Source: Lentinula raphanica | Taxonomy: Eukaryota; Basidiomycota; Agaricomycetes; Agaricales; Omphalotaceae | Assembly (NCBI GenBank): GCA_027919835.1 | Contig: JANVFP010000008.1 | Location: 682,001 to 746,000 of the forward strand | Direction: 5' to 3' | Length of the DNA stretch: 64,000 nt | Part shown: piece by piece, positions 45,500 through 58,272 of the stretch | How positions within the stretch are numbered: the first letter of the stretch is position 1 | Layout of the letters: each line of letters starts with the position of its first letter | The notes under the pieces: generated by a model | Seen by the model: only the letters and a program-made list of their open reading frames with translations | Told to the model about the DNA's origin: nothing | Database searches by the model: none | Program-made: the position numbers and the translations under genes

Positions 45500-46563
45500 C
45501 TACTGCACATAACGCAAAACCTCGTTTAATCCTTCGACCACCTCGACACCACGCAGATCTTCCCCATCCACATGTGCTCCCTCTCCATCGGGTCCCATCC
45601 GTCTGAGTAAAAGCGCTCTCATCCCGGCCTTTGTCGCACCGTAGTAATCCCTGCACAATGTCCCTCAGACCGTTCTAGGTTCAGAAGAAGAAGAAGAAGG
45701 AATGTAAACCCACGCTTCGAGTTCATCTCCAACATGTATACACTGTACTGGCCGAATACGCTCTCCTCGCATCGAATTCACGCGCTCTATTGTGCGCAAA
45801 AAGATTTCTTTTGCTGGCTTCTCAATCCCCTCTTCTTCGCTCAACACTATCGGTATCGTGTACCCGGGCAGGTCAAGATCGGTAAGAACAGAGCCTAGGC
45901 CATGGGGATGATGGGCTTCTTGTCAGTTCTCCGAGTCGGAAAAAGTAATTTGACTGACGCATTCGAGAGTCCGAATTACTGATCACTGCTGTATAAATCT
46001 GACGTTTGTGAAGAGCGCGAACTGGGATGTTGTGTGTGTGAATTATTAGCTGTCCAGTGTCAGTCCGATTGGTAGAGAGGCGAGCATCAACTGACGAGTG
46101 GGATGCGCGTCTTGAAAGATTCTATATCCCTCCTTGGAACTGAACCTGTTCATCAATCTTGGGACGATCTCTTCTAGTGATGTGTCCAGGACTGAAAGAA
46201 GACGTCCAACGTTCACGTTCATGTTCAGCGATGACTATGTACCGCGTGGAATTCAACACATACTACGAGGATTAGCTCCAGCTCCCAATGCAGTCCTTTT
46301 GATCACCTCTGCCCACCAATTCTGGCTTCCATGTTCATACGCCGGTTTCTCAACCTGCAGGGCTTTCAATGCTGAGTTGTAACAATGAATATTTTGTTCT
46401 ATCGTTTATCGAGCGAGCCACCTGTTTTGAAAGAGCGTTTGATGGAGTTTGGATCGAGGGTTCCCAGATACGGCTCGAATGTCATAGCATATTGTACATG
46501 GATTGGCCAGCGAGGTGTGATGAGTGTATGCAGAGCATCAAAGGTCACCAAGCGAATAGACAT
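45500..46563 (-). CDS. HAD-superfamily hydrolase, HDHD3-like
   Basis: Six or so exons. The N-terminal motif RLVTFDALHTLI has the nucleophile Asp, but the usual second Asp (DxD) is not evident: DAL, then the sequence goes on. Then YEHGSQNWWAEVIKRTALGAG, VISNSDSRM (motif II), EKPAKEIF (motif III Lys) and HVGDELEADYYGATKAGM (motif IV). These are HAD phosphatase-like features, closest to the HDHD3 group of unknown substrate. The start at 46563 gives MSIRLV. Convergent with bS6m, with 100 bases between the stops. Confidence 0.85.
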
Positions 46564-46654
46564 AGGTAACAACTTATGGTGGGAGTTCAAGGAAGTAAAG
46601 AAAGTGTGGCGCCAAATTTCCCATGTTGTCTTCGGAAGAACCACCATCATCATC

Positions 46655-49618
46655 ATGGTGTTTCCTCTTGGAATAATCCTATTAGCTGCTCTAGCTGCAG
46701 CAAATACCGCTCCTGCTCCTTTGGATTACTGTGCAGCCATTGCTGGAAAACAATGGGTCTCTCCGCTCGAGGCTCGGTCGTGCATGCATTCATTCCCAGT
46801 GGACCCGGTTGTGAAAGAGAACGTACGTCGGATAAAGCAGGTTTCCTTTATATAAATAGTCTTATCCAGTGTATAGATCATTGAGGTCGTCAACAAAACA
46901 ATTGCAATGCATACGTCGGTGAACTACCAGATTCAAGCACCTAAACCGTTTGACAAGGCAAACTATGGCTTTTGATTACGATACGACAGAGTTATCCTGA
47001 CGAGTTGATGAACCAAGGATGTGCATGAAGATCTACACAAAGACTTGGCTCGGATAAGCCAGCAGGAATATCAGTCCGAATTCCAGTTCCATTTAGATCT
47101 CTTTCAGACGTTCAGACGTCTCAACGATGGTCACTGTGTGGTGATTAATTACTGCTACGACTGTACGTGCCTCGGATTGCATGCCAGTCTGTTCTTCACG
47201 TATACCAGCTGACTCTTCTTGTAGCACTATACATTTCATACCTACCTACCCCTTTGGTCCTTCTTACCGCTTCAGACGGTCAACAAAACGTTCACATCGC
47301 TCCAGAGGCTTTCACTGTTGCATCTGCTGAATTCGGCGATGAAATTAAGTTTTGGCAGAACGCGCTTCCCGGGAAGCTGCAAGGCCAACTAGAAACGGTG
47401 CGTGCTTGCTTGCGCGCCCCACCTTCCCGTCACTCAAACATCCTGCGTAGCTCAACGGCGCTCAAGTTATTGCTATCAACGACCAAGATCCTTTCGTGGC
47501 GGTTGATGCGAATGCGTTGGTGACCGGAGGCTATCAGTCATTGGGAACTCGACAGAACTCGTGAATAGTACTTCAGGTTGCACAATGTCGTTCGGTTCTC
47601 TTATCATATCCCTCTAGGTTCTTCTCCAGCTACTATCGTGGCGCCAATGGATGGTCGTACCAGATGGGTAACTTTGCCCAACAAGTTCACCCACTCACCG
47701 ATGTCGTCAAGCTTACTATCCAACGCGTGAATAGCACCACCATCGACATTGTCACTGTTAGTTCCCCAAGTCCTTGCATGAGCGACATTTATCGTTGACC
47801 TCTCCATGACAGCTTCCTTACAGGTCGCGTTTCGGACGTGCATCCAAGAATTTCACTGATTCCGCCTCGTATCGTGCAAACAACTGCCTCGCAACCAACG
47901 ACACAAACGGCGTGGATATGTACGCCGTGTCACATTCAGCTAGTACACAACAACACTCCGAGGAACCCCTGCCTATCGCTTATTTCCAGCAACAACCTCC
48001 CGTCTCTCGCAAAGAGGCACGTAGACACCCGATGAATGTCCTGGTCGATGCATTGCCACTTTCCGATATTGATCTTCCAACGATTATGCAACCCTCAGAG
48101 CCTGCGCTGAATGAGAGCTACAGTGTGGCGCAATTCTACATGCTTTCCGACAATACTACCGGCGTTCTCGCTTTGGGAAGTTTTTCGGCAGCTAATTTTT
48201 CAGCCTTCCAGCATAGTTTACTGGATGGCCTTGTGAAACTTCAGTCCCTTGGAGCTACCCAATTACTCGTTGACGTTGTGAGTCCCTCACTAGTCTAATA
48301 ACTTTTGATAACCGAGGCTTTATCCTCAGACGAATAACGGTGGAGGTAAGATTACAGTGGTCAGAATACCCGATAAATGTTGAACCTGTTTCCGTTAGGC
48401 TATATCTGTATTGCCCATGTGAGTTATTCGATCCACTCTGGACGGAAACCTTCAAAGCCTGTTGCTGATGAAGTGAACTCAAGTGGCTACACAGAATTGT
48501 GGGTCTGCTACTTCCCTTTCTCATTTCGTATTCCATACTTACCTCGATATCGAAGATAATTGGATCCCGATCCACGACTGAACCCCAAGCGGGACTTGAT
48601 ACGACCACTAGAGCCGGACCTCTGGCCCAACTCATTGTGCAGAAGATCGTCAAAGATGGCATGGACCCCGACACGTTGCTTTACTATAATCCTACTCAGT
48701 GGACCAACGCTTCCAACATACCGTTCACTGCGGAGACGGAATGGCTCAAGCCTCTGCAGGAAGTAACGATAAACGGCCACGATGACGTTTTTAGTCAACG
48801 GTTAGGTCAAGAATGCCAACCGTTTGATGTCGAGCCGCCTCGGAAGGCGTTCTTCAAAGCGAAGGATGTTGTTATCATCTCAAACGGGAGGTTGTTCACC
48901 TTGATTACCACATCGTTCTCGCTTGAGGTTGACACTACATTTTCTCTTAGGTGTGCGAGCTCGTGCTCTCTTTTCAGTGTAAGCGAATGAGTCGATAACC
49001 TTGCGATACTTCTGATCTCGACTTTGATAGATTACCATGTCAAAACTCGAAGGGGTACGAACTGTGGTTGTAGGAGGTAAAAAGTCTACACCTCAGCAAT
49101 ACTGTGGTATCGTCGGTGGGCAATCAACGGATTTCTCCACAATAGATACCGAAATCAAGGTATAGCACAGCTCATCGTTCATATCTTCTTACTGACACAT
49201 TGCAGAGTGTTCACCTCAAGAATCATACACTCTCCCCTCCTGACCTGTGAGTCGATCATCATGATACAGCGCAAGTCTTTTGCTCATATTTGGACGTGTA
49301 GGTTGGCAAATCTAGTTCAGGGTATCACTTGGAGACTAGGTTATGGGATAAACGACCCTACAAAACCCGAAGGTACTCTTTTTTCTAAGTTCAAATCCAC
49401 AATCATTCACAATCGGTTAGAGTGGCAAGATCATCCTGCAGACGTTAACTTCCCATTGACAGCGGAAACGTGAGTGTATATAGCCATGCTCTTCGTGTAC
49501 ATGCCTTCATTGCGTGTTGTCTTATAGGGTCAACAAACCATTTGCAATTTGGGAAGCAGTGTCGAAAGAAGTGTTCAGTGCCGCCATTACACCACCGCTT
49601 CTGGTTCAAAGCCAGTAA
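46655..49618 (+). CDS. Secreted S41-type (CPAF/ustP-like) peptidase
   Basis: A multi-exon gene. It opens with a signal peptide (MVFPLGIILLAALAAANTAPAP) and a Cys-bearing region, then DVHEDLHKDLARI and DLFQTFRRLNDGH, followed by the PDZ-like part and VTNNGGG-YIC; the S41 nucleophile segment CASSCSLFS-ITMSKLEGVRTVVVGGKK and GIVGGQS is assembled from two exons around 48950-49090. The fungal CPAF/ustP group are secreted or cell-surface serine peptidases of unclear substrate. The second intron (46958-47017) has a GC donor. The stop is at 49616-49618. Intermediate exons are not all fixed. Confidence 0.75.
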
Positions 49619-49723
49619 TGTACGCTCTCGGACAGTGTATGAGATATACCAACGTCGATACCTTCTTCCACTTTCTTCATGTTTTCCAATACATCATCAT
49701 GACCATACATATATGCTTTGCTA

Positions 49724-52700
49724 TCACTCATCCTCTTCTACATCACCAAACTCGAACATCCCTGCCCGATCCCTCTTGGCTTCCAAAACAGAGTCTTTGA
49801 GTTTCTTGAGCAATGGCGGGAAGGCCGAAAGGTAGTTGCATTTACGATCAATGGTCGCGAGACCATCCCGCAAAAGCTCAGCATTGATACATTCGTAAGG
49901 ATCAGTGGCCGACTGAGGATTCTGAGGATCCATAAGCCTGAGATGTAGAAGAGGGCCCTCTTCTGCATCGATATTTGCAATCAATTTGCGGCCCTCGCAA
50001 AGTTGACGGAAACGATCAATGGCCTCAGGATAATATTCACTTTCCGGGTCGACTAATTTGACGAAGGAAAGTCGTGCATCGCGCGCCTGGATAAGAAAAT
50101 GAGTACATGGAAGAAGGAAAAAGACATAATAATGATGAACCTACCTGACCAGGGAGTGAACGAAATTGAGGAGCAAGAGGCCGTATATCCTTGAATGCAA
50201 CAGTGTCCTGGTTTCCATAATCAATGAAGGTGACTTCTGCTTCCTTCTTGATAGGTGAAGCGCGTCGAATCTTGGCACGATACCATGATCCATCAGAGAA
50301 CTTGGCAGAAACTAGGTCTCCACCTTTTGGAGTAAAACCAGCAGGGACAGCGACTGCGCCTTGGTGGTGTAATGAAAAGTCACGCATTAATTTTTCCAAG
50401 GAGGCGATGCCTAAAACCATTTGTTCTTTCAGCAAGTCAAATCATGAGATGCGCTGAACCCCACCTTCTGTGTTCAGTATTTGAACTGAAAAGCCAAAGT
50501 TGCTAGTTCGTACGTCGCTGATGATAATGTCAATGTATTTCGATTTGATTGGACTGGCTTCAACTTCTGCAGTAGTCTCTGCGGCCTTCTCTGCAGCTTC
50601 GTCATAATCTTGCCAGAGCTATCCAATGTAAAATCAATATTTGCAGTGCTCTGGAAATCATACTACGCACGTTGCGTTTTGCTGCCTTAGCTTCATTCTA
50701 TATGTGGATATGTCAGATTGCAGTCACAAGTCGAGAATCTCGAACACACCTCAGCGTCATACAACTGCTTTGACCACGATAGTGCATCGGCGGAGTATGA
50801 GTGAACACTTGCTAAACCTTCCCTGACTAAGACAACCGCCGCATTTTCGTTCTTGTTGAGATACAGGGATCCTATGAAACCACCGGATTTGTCAACGGAG
50901 TCGACCTCAAATTCAACATCTCGCTGCATGTATCTCCTTGTGGCAAACTCGAAAGCTTCTGGGCCGAAAGGCTCACTCTTTTCGGAAGGATTCCGAGCTG
51001 TTCGAGGTGCACGGATGCCTGTGAGGTAGACGTATCAAATTTGGGGATGCGCAACATCTCCTAGAGAGCACTGACCACCGAGAACAAGAGTCAGTGTCTG
51101 GTTGTCTTTTGGGAGCAATAACCTGGATTGTTCATCAATGGAGAGGAACATACGGTTGACTAGCAAGAAGGTACTGACTTGAATCGTGAGCCAGCAGCAA
51201 CATATTCCACCACGGCAGGCACACGTCCCAGACGTTTGAAGCCATTCAAAAATGGTGTTGCACGAGTACTTGACTGATGAGACGATTAGGTGGTTCATAA
51301 CTTGAGGACCAGCAAACCTACCTCTGAAATGTTGAGCGGCGGCTTCGGTGGCGTAACGTCTTTACCAGAGTGGATGCCCCGAGTTTCTGCAACAGCACTA
51401 ATAGACAATGAACGATTTAGAATCCAGCTTCGAAAGATATTATCCAAACTCACGCTGCTTCTGCAGCCATGAGACTGTCATAATCAGGAGAGCGATCTTC
51501 GTCGTCGCGTTTATGACGAACGACACTTGCAAGGCCTAGATTCACCTTAGTACGCGCTCGTCAAAACGATACTGTATGATCTTACCCTTCTCTACTAATT
51601 GTACGGCGACATTACTGGAAAAAAAATTAAGCAACACTGATTATTGGATAACTTAATATGTGGGCGTACACATTTTGATTGCCATAACGGATTGTGGCAC
51701 ACTCCCGCTCATCATATTCACCCTCTTTGGGACGAACAAAATCGATATTACATTTGACAGTTTTCCCAATCAATTTTTTGCGAAGGAATTCACGGGCCTC
51801 TTGCGCATAAAATGCTTGTTTTGGATCTGATAACCTGTCATTGATGATATCAGAAAGAGCAACATAACAAAATAGACTAAAACATACTTCGGGCCTCTCG
51901 TTGAGCTAAGCTGAAGACGACGTTCTTTGCCTGAGGGTTTTTCTGAAACAGATATTTGATCTCCGCTCCAGATTCTAATGACAGTAGCCTCGAAAGAACG
52001 CCCCTGGGCGTTTGCCGCTGAGCCAGTCTTGGAAGCAGTAGGTTGCGTAGAGCTGGCATAGAGGCATAGTCGTTTTTCTTTTGCAACTTTTTCCGCTGCT
52101 CGTAGGCGCTCCATACCTCCACTCGCAGCTAGCATGCCTGCATGCCAGTCTACCACGCGAGCAAGACCCGCAGCAACCAAAAATTCAGCCACATTGCCAG
52201 CAGGATGAAGAACTTGATATTATGGTCAGCTATTCTCTGTGCTACAACACTCTGTGGAATATATCTTACCGGTTCCAATAAAGACTGTGGCCGTTGAAGG
52301 GGCGCTTGGCCCGCCATTAGGTTGGAATGGGGTTGCGGTGGATGTAGGCAACGATAAAAGCTGTACGCGGACAGGCCTTTGAAGGAGACGAGATTCCGTG
52401 AAGAATTTGGCCTATGAATCGACGTTCATAAGTGGTACCCCATAGCGGACTGGATGTATAACCCACTTCTTCTCCCCATGGTTCTGAAGGTTCTCCCTGT
52501 TTGGTAGAAGCACGAGCGGCTCGTACACCGGCAAGTGCAATATTCGCTAATTGGTGATCTCCCTCGGGCATGAATAGACGAACTCGGAGCGTTGAACCGT
52601 CGCGCACTTGTTCAACGATAGCTGGAGGAAGTTATCAGTATCCGAGACGTGTTACGAGAGCTTGACAATGGTTCACCATCAAGAGCTTTTCCTTTGTGCT

Positions 52701-53473
52701 CCGACAGGAAAGATTGAGAATCTGGAGGCATTGTATAATAAGTGGTGCGAGCCTAATTCGGAGGGAAATTATTGACCCAGGTCGAGAGTAGGCCGAACCA
52801 TCAAACACGCACCTTGGGACCATGAGGATTCCATATTCCGAGACCAGCAGATTTAGCTTCACTCTCGAGGTCTCGCTTGCGGAGATCTTCCTCTGTTGGT
52901 TCTCGTTTTGATTCTTTGATTTTTCCCCAACCATTCTTCAGAATCTCAGATGCTAAGTCAACGCCACCTATTTCTGCGGAGCCAAGATCTCGGGGGACAT
53001 CTTCATTCGGGGGTAACGAATGCGAGGACGTGAATGATACTTCTTTCCCTACAGCGAGTGCGCGCAAAAATTCTCGAGATTCAAATGCCCAGGGCTTAGT
53101 TCATGTATTAGTCATATGTTTGGATTGAAGGAAGTGTTGCACACCTCATCCTCTCTGTTGGATGAGCCCATCCTTGGTGCGCTAACATCTGCGAAATGGA
53201 GGACTCTGGTCACACGATATCACAAAAATCAACGGCGTCCACATGTGTTGAAGTTTGAGTAGCACCTTTCTTTGGGTGGTTGTCCTTGGGGACCAGGACG
53301 GCCACGGAGGACAAGAGAATCACCTGAGATGACGCCTGCAAAGACATATTTATTTCAGTGGATGGTCGGGGACAGCGAAGAATTTGGAGTGAATCACTTT
53401 TTACAATCTGAAATCAGATTGTGAGTTCAAGAAAACATTGAGAGAACTTTGTACACACGGCTTTCATCGACAT
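49724..53473 (-). CDS. SND1: Tudor-SN / staphylococcal nuclease domain protein 1
   Basis: About a dozen exons. The first exon is very short (MSMKA), followed by IVKSVISGDS and LRGRPGPQG, DVSAPRMGSS-REDEPWAFESREFL of the first SN-like domain. Further SN-like repeats follow (DGSTLRVRLFMPEGDHQ and VIRIWSGDQISV, and later QRDVEFEVDSVDKSGGFIG), then the Tudor domain (GDLVSAKFSDGSWYRAKI, FIDYGNQDTV) and a last SN half-domain ending EFGDVEEDE. Tudor-SN works in transcription, splicing, RNA decay and stress granules. Exon edges in the middle are approximate; the SN domain order and the Tudor domain are as expected for the family. Confidence 0.9.
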
Positions 53474-53707
53474 TATGGTCAAAATGCTTGGAGAAAGACG
53501 AGGTTAGATGGAGAGTAGGGATATAATTTGCAGGGAAATTCAGCGCCAATTCGGGACGACACGTCTCAAGAAAAGCACGTGCTGTGACCTCGCGCAGCGT
53601 GCATATTATTATCTAATCTTATCTCTCTACGACTCTTACCATCACGATTCACAGGTCTCTTCATCCTGTCTTTCTGTGCTTCGCTCAAGCGCAGCTCACC
53701 CGTCAAC

Positions 53708-54900
53708 ATGGCAGACGCGAGTGACATTGATGCGGCGGCTGTAGCCGACTCGCAGGTGCTCAGTGTCATTGCGAGGAATTGGATTGCGTGGAATACTACC
53801 AAGACCCGGAGATAACAAGATCGTTTGGCTAACGAGACGGTGGTCACCGCTCCTCTCGACGGGTATCAGTACAGTCGAGCTAATCTCACGGGCTGTGTGG
53901 TTGTTTGTCAGTGGAATACAAGTCTCCATTGAGGTATGGAGCGTTCTTGTGCAGATGAGCATCGTGCTTTTGCAGCTTTACGACTTCGTGAACTCTCAGC
54001 TAACAAATTCTACGCTTATTGTCTCTCTCCTACACTCATTGAAACTGCCCGCGGATTAATCTTGTCTGACTTCTATGGAAACTGTGTCTCCTTCGACAAG
54101 CAGAGCGGTGGCATTGGAAACCACTTTTGTCATGAATCGCTCAACCTGCTGTCAGTTGCTGGTCGTACCATGTTTCACACCGTCCGACGTGCTTTTGGAC
54201 ATGTTGCCTTCAACGACGACCCATTGCAATTCATGCTGGTTGAGACTGATCACCAACTTTCATCCCCCTGTTCCACGAGCTCGAGATTGTGAAGGAACAC
54301 CCAGAGCTCCAGGCAATTCGTAAGTTCGTCGAAATGTTTCGCTCATTCTCTTCTACTCATCATCCTTTCAACTTCGTACCTTTCTCAATCTCTCCAGCCA
54401 ACTTCGCCTCTGCCTTTGCAGATAAATTTCCCGTGGTTCTTCTGCCGATGCAGGACTTCCACCGCTTCAGGTCTTTACATTCAAGAACAGTACCGGAGGT
54501 AACTTCAAGACCATCTACGTTCAATACGGCAGACACGCCGATATCCCCTTGACTAGATTCATCCATAAGTCCAAGGTAAACAACACATAATTGTCTCTCT
54601 AACAAGCTCGTTGATGAATATCTCGTCTCCGGTCATCTCTAGCAACAGACAGATCACAGTGGGCTGAAGTTTGCAGTCGCAGCTCCTTCCAAGGCTTAGA
54701 TTTGGGCTTCACTGTCAAGGTCAAGATTTCCGACGCTCCTACTGACGACCCTGATTACCGCGCTGTTCTGGCGTTCTTGAGTTTCCTCGGCCTCTTCGCA
54801 ATTTCGCATCTTCTTCGAAGGATGCGAATGCTTACCATATATGAGGCGAAATATAAACATAGTACGCGAGAATACACGAGCGTGCTGAGAATAGCTTAGC
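53708..54900 (+). other. Unrecognised, frame-switching coding-like region
   Basis: Starting at an ATG (MADASDIDAAAVADSQ), the best coding stretches move from one plus-strand frame to another: a 118-codon frame (53936-54292), then FIPLFHELEIVKEHPELQ in another frame near 54260-54310, then FTFKNSTGGNFKTIYVQYGRHADIPL near 54470-54550, then a 65-codon frame to 54899. Introns could join some but not all of them. It may be a multi-exon gene I do not recognise or a decayed one. No family assigned. Confidence 0.35.
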
Positions 54901-55024
54901 TTCAATATCATTATGACTTCGCTAGAGGTTATTGCACCGTCACATGCGTGAAGAACTAATGACATTGTCGATCTTCTCAGCATTCAACGTCTTCCCGCAG
55001 AATCTACTGTGACATTGACCTAGA

Positions 55025-57913
55025 TCATGCAACATATTTGAATGAAGGTTTCTGTCCGGCAACCCGCTCTGCACGTTCTAGATACTCCTGTTCAACCAGA
55101 GCTTCAACCCGATTTTTGATTTCTTCAACCTGAAGGCACTCGAATCAGCATCGTTTTGAACACACAATCGAAACTAGCTTACCTCAGGTGCAAAGTGTCT
55201 TCTGACAGCTTCAACTGTTTGCAGTTTGATATCCTCATATGTTAGTTGTTTCTTTGCTTTCATGATTCGCACAATTGCTGCGTCGAGCAAGTGCTTTCTA
55301 TCCTCTTGGATATGCCTGTTTGTCGACGCCGACTCTTTAACCTGAGAAGAGTGAGCAGACCGTGAATAGAAACCAACCATACTACTTACCGAAACCTTAG
55401 CTTGAATACTATTCACATGGATCTTATACCCTGCTTTCCTTCCTTCCTCGCTCAAAACTAACTTTTCATTGAACATGAATGAGTCGCCGTCATGAACGTC
55501 TCGCCCCGAGGGTTCCTTGAGTAGGATTTTCTTCTTCCCACAAGCGAGGGACTGCAGGGTCCGCCGCAAATCATCATCATCTGTGACATGAAAGTCAATG
55601 ACTGATACAAAGGAGCATCGACTAGGAACGAGTTACCTATTGAGTGTTGTACCTCTTTGATTTCTTCGAAGCTAAGCTTGTCCTTGCCTTGGAACATCAA
55701 AAGGATAACACCCTGGTACAAACTCACAGAGAGCTCTTTTTCAACAGCGTCTCTTCCGGGTGGCCTGAATCTCGTCTTCAGCGACATTGTTCCCAGCGCG
55801 TGATCCCAATCCAGCTTCCGGTTACCATGTTTCTGGTGGTAGAATGCAATGAAAGTTGATAGCTGCCGTTCCATCTAACAGTATCTATCAGAGCGAGTTC
55901 TCGATGAGAATAATGGGAAAACTCACTTCGTCTGTAATGAGAATCTGTTTCTTACTTACTTCGAACGGCCAGGCGCTTCTCTGGAGAACCCGGACATCCA
56001 GATTATCATCATCGTATGCTCCATGCGCAGCTTTGTGTCTCCTGAAATCATTCATCATCTCTGTCGAAAGCGCTAGATCTTTGAACATAGTCTCTCCCAT
56101 GTCAAACTCGGAGTCATACTGCTCCTTCAACATCCGCAACATTCTTACTTCAGCATCGCTGCTCGCACTGCGACCTAATAGCAATCTCTTTGCAAGCTGC
56201 CGATGATAGAACGTGCGGAACACATCTTTGTCCTCTGAATACCTGTATAAACTGAGAACGCTGAGAAGGTGTTTATGGAATAGGGTATCCTGGGCATTCT
56301 GAGAATCGACAGGAATCATCACGTCTCCGTCAGCTGAAGTTCGTGTGGATTTGGATAAGGACTCGAGGAACTTCGCTTGTCCCTTTCTCATCATATTGTC
56401 CAGATACTTGGCTAACATTTCCGCGGGTTTCACTCGTCTAGTCCTGAACCCAGTAATGAAGCCATCTGAAAGTGCTTGGACAAAGTCTTCATCACGGCTC
56501 TTTGTTTCTTTTGAGACGAAGGTCGCAGCAAGGATTCCTTCGGCCTGTTCCTTGAACCTCAAAAGGTTGGGTACCATCTTTTCTTCTGAATCGAGCGCAG
56601 ATTGGTCAGCGGATGTGGCCTTGACAATCCCAGATACCATATTCTGTGAAGGTAGCCATCAGCATGATGTGATCAGATGGATAAGAAAGCTCATACGTGT
56701 ACATAGGCCTTCCAGCTGTTGCTCAAAACTCTAAGCGGCGCTCGGCTACTGCTAACACTGCTCAGAGTAGTGAACACTTGGTATAGCTTACCCATGGTAA
56801 GAGTATGATTGTTGTCAGCATAATGTTTGATTAGTTCGGGAGTGGCTAACCACTTCAACCTATCCAGCCAAGCGCCATCTGTAGGACCCGACCCAGAAAC
56901 GTCAGGCAAGAGGAAAAGGGCCCGAATGGTAGTCTCCTCAATTGCTTGGCGACTTTCAGAAGGAAAGGTTTCCGCTGATCTCTCCACTTCTGCCTCTAAT
57001 AGACCATACACAAGATCGAAGAAAGCCGCTGGGTGTTCATACATGTCATGTTGTAGTGTGGTAGCCGAGGTGGAATAATATTCTTGTGTGGAAGTGAGCA
57101 AGTACTGCTCATATTTGGAAGGGCCAAAATAGACATCGTGGATAATCAAATGGTTGAACAAACGAGCGAGAGAGGATCGGGAGGCCCGTTCTACAGTAGA
57201 ATTCCGCCTATCGCCAGTGGCCCACGTTGAGATATTCTCTCTGAATTTCTCGGATATGCCGACATGACCGAAGATTCTATCATTGAAGATATCGAACGCC
57301 AGAGGTCTGCAGTAAGGTGCCTTAATAGAATAACTATGCACAAGGATGCGTATACGTACTGGATAGCTTGCGTTCCTCTAGCTCTAGGGATGTAGACCTG
57401 ATCCAGATACGATAGCAGCGACTGGAGCAGGCCAATGGCATCGTGAAACCAATCGAATAATTTGACCACTGAGCTGATCCAATCCTCCGTCAACAAGGCC
57501 TCTTGGAATTTATCCTTGATATCTGTCATGGAGCTCTGCAGTTTCTCCCTCAGCATGTTATACAGTCCTTCGCCCTTTCCATCGACGCATACGATATAGC
57601 GAGTTCGGAGAGATATGGCCTCATAAGATTCGGATAGCGAGGGCTGCATGAATGGAGTCAAGATGACTCCTATGTTATACCGGATTGGTCGAAAAGGCTC
57701 TGAGAGTACACTCGCTCGAGGAACATCACCCGTAATACGGATTCTCATCACTCCCTTCGTTGCACCCGACCTTGAAGCAGAAGCAGAGTCCGAATCGTCA
57801 TCTATTCTCGCTACTTTATGTAACTGTTCTCCGTATCTTGGTTCGTGGTGATTGGCAAGAGCGCTGAACCCCACCGATGACTTGGGGAATTCTAAGAGCG
57901 TGAATACGTTCAT
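55025..57913 (-). CDS. Cullin, Cul4-type
   Basis: About eight exons. From the start (MNVFTLLEFPKSS) come cullin repeats (SLLSYLDQVYIPRARGTQAIQ; IHDVYFGPSKYEQYLL), then the cullin-homology domain: SLYRYSEDKDVFRTFYHRQLAKRLLLGRSASSDAE-RMLRMLKEQYDSEF and MFKDLALSTEMM. The C-terminal neddylation segment is AAIVRIMKAKKQLTYEDIK (Lys near 55260), and the chain ends SFKYVA. The DKDVFRTFYHRxLAKRLLL block is most like fungal Cul4. Cul4 scaffolds the CRL4 ubiquitin ligase with Ddb1 and Rbx1. The neddylation Lys is present; no partner gene lies nearby. Confidence 0.87.
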
Positions 57914-58272
57914 TGGTGGTAATGAAGAAAGGAAGAGTTCGGCATGGTTACCGCTTACCCGAACAGATTTTGGCTCTAGTTTACAAAATGTTTGCTCTCA
58001 GCAACCTTCTCTTTCTTCGACAGGTACTGTAATCGAGCACAGAATAAATCTATTTGGTCAAAGACATACAACATCAGATATCTAGGTATGTAGTACTGAT
58101 TGTCACCTAATTCGTCGCATACAATGATGATACTACGGGTATCAAGGTCCGTAGGGAGTGTGATGAGTCCAACAGTGAAAATATCGTTGGGTTGAGACAA
58201 GAAGAGAAAGAAACGAAAGTGTCCCCGCAAAGAAATAACAATGCTGCGATCATTGCAGCAAGTTCCAAAATT

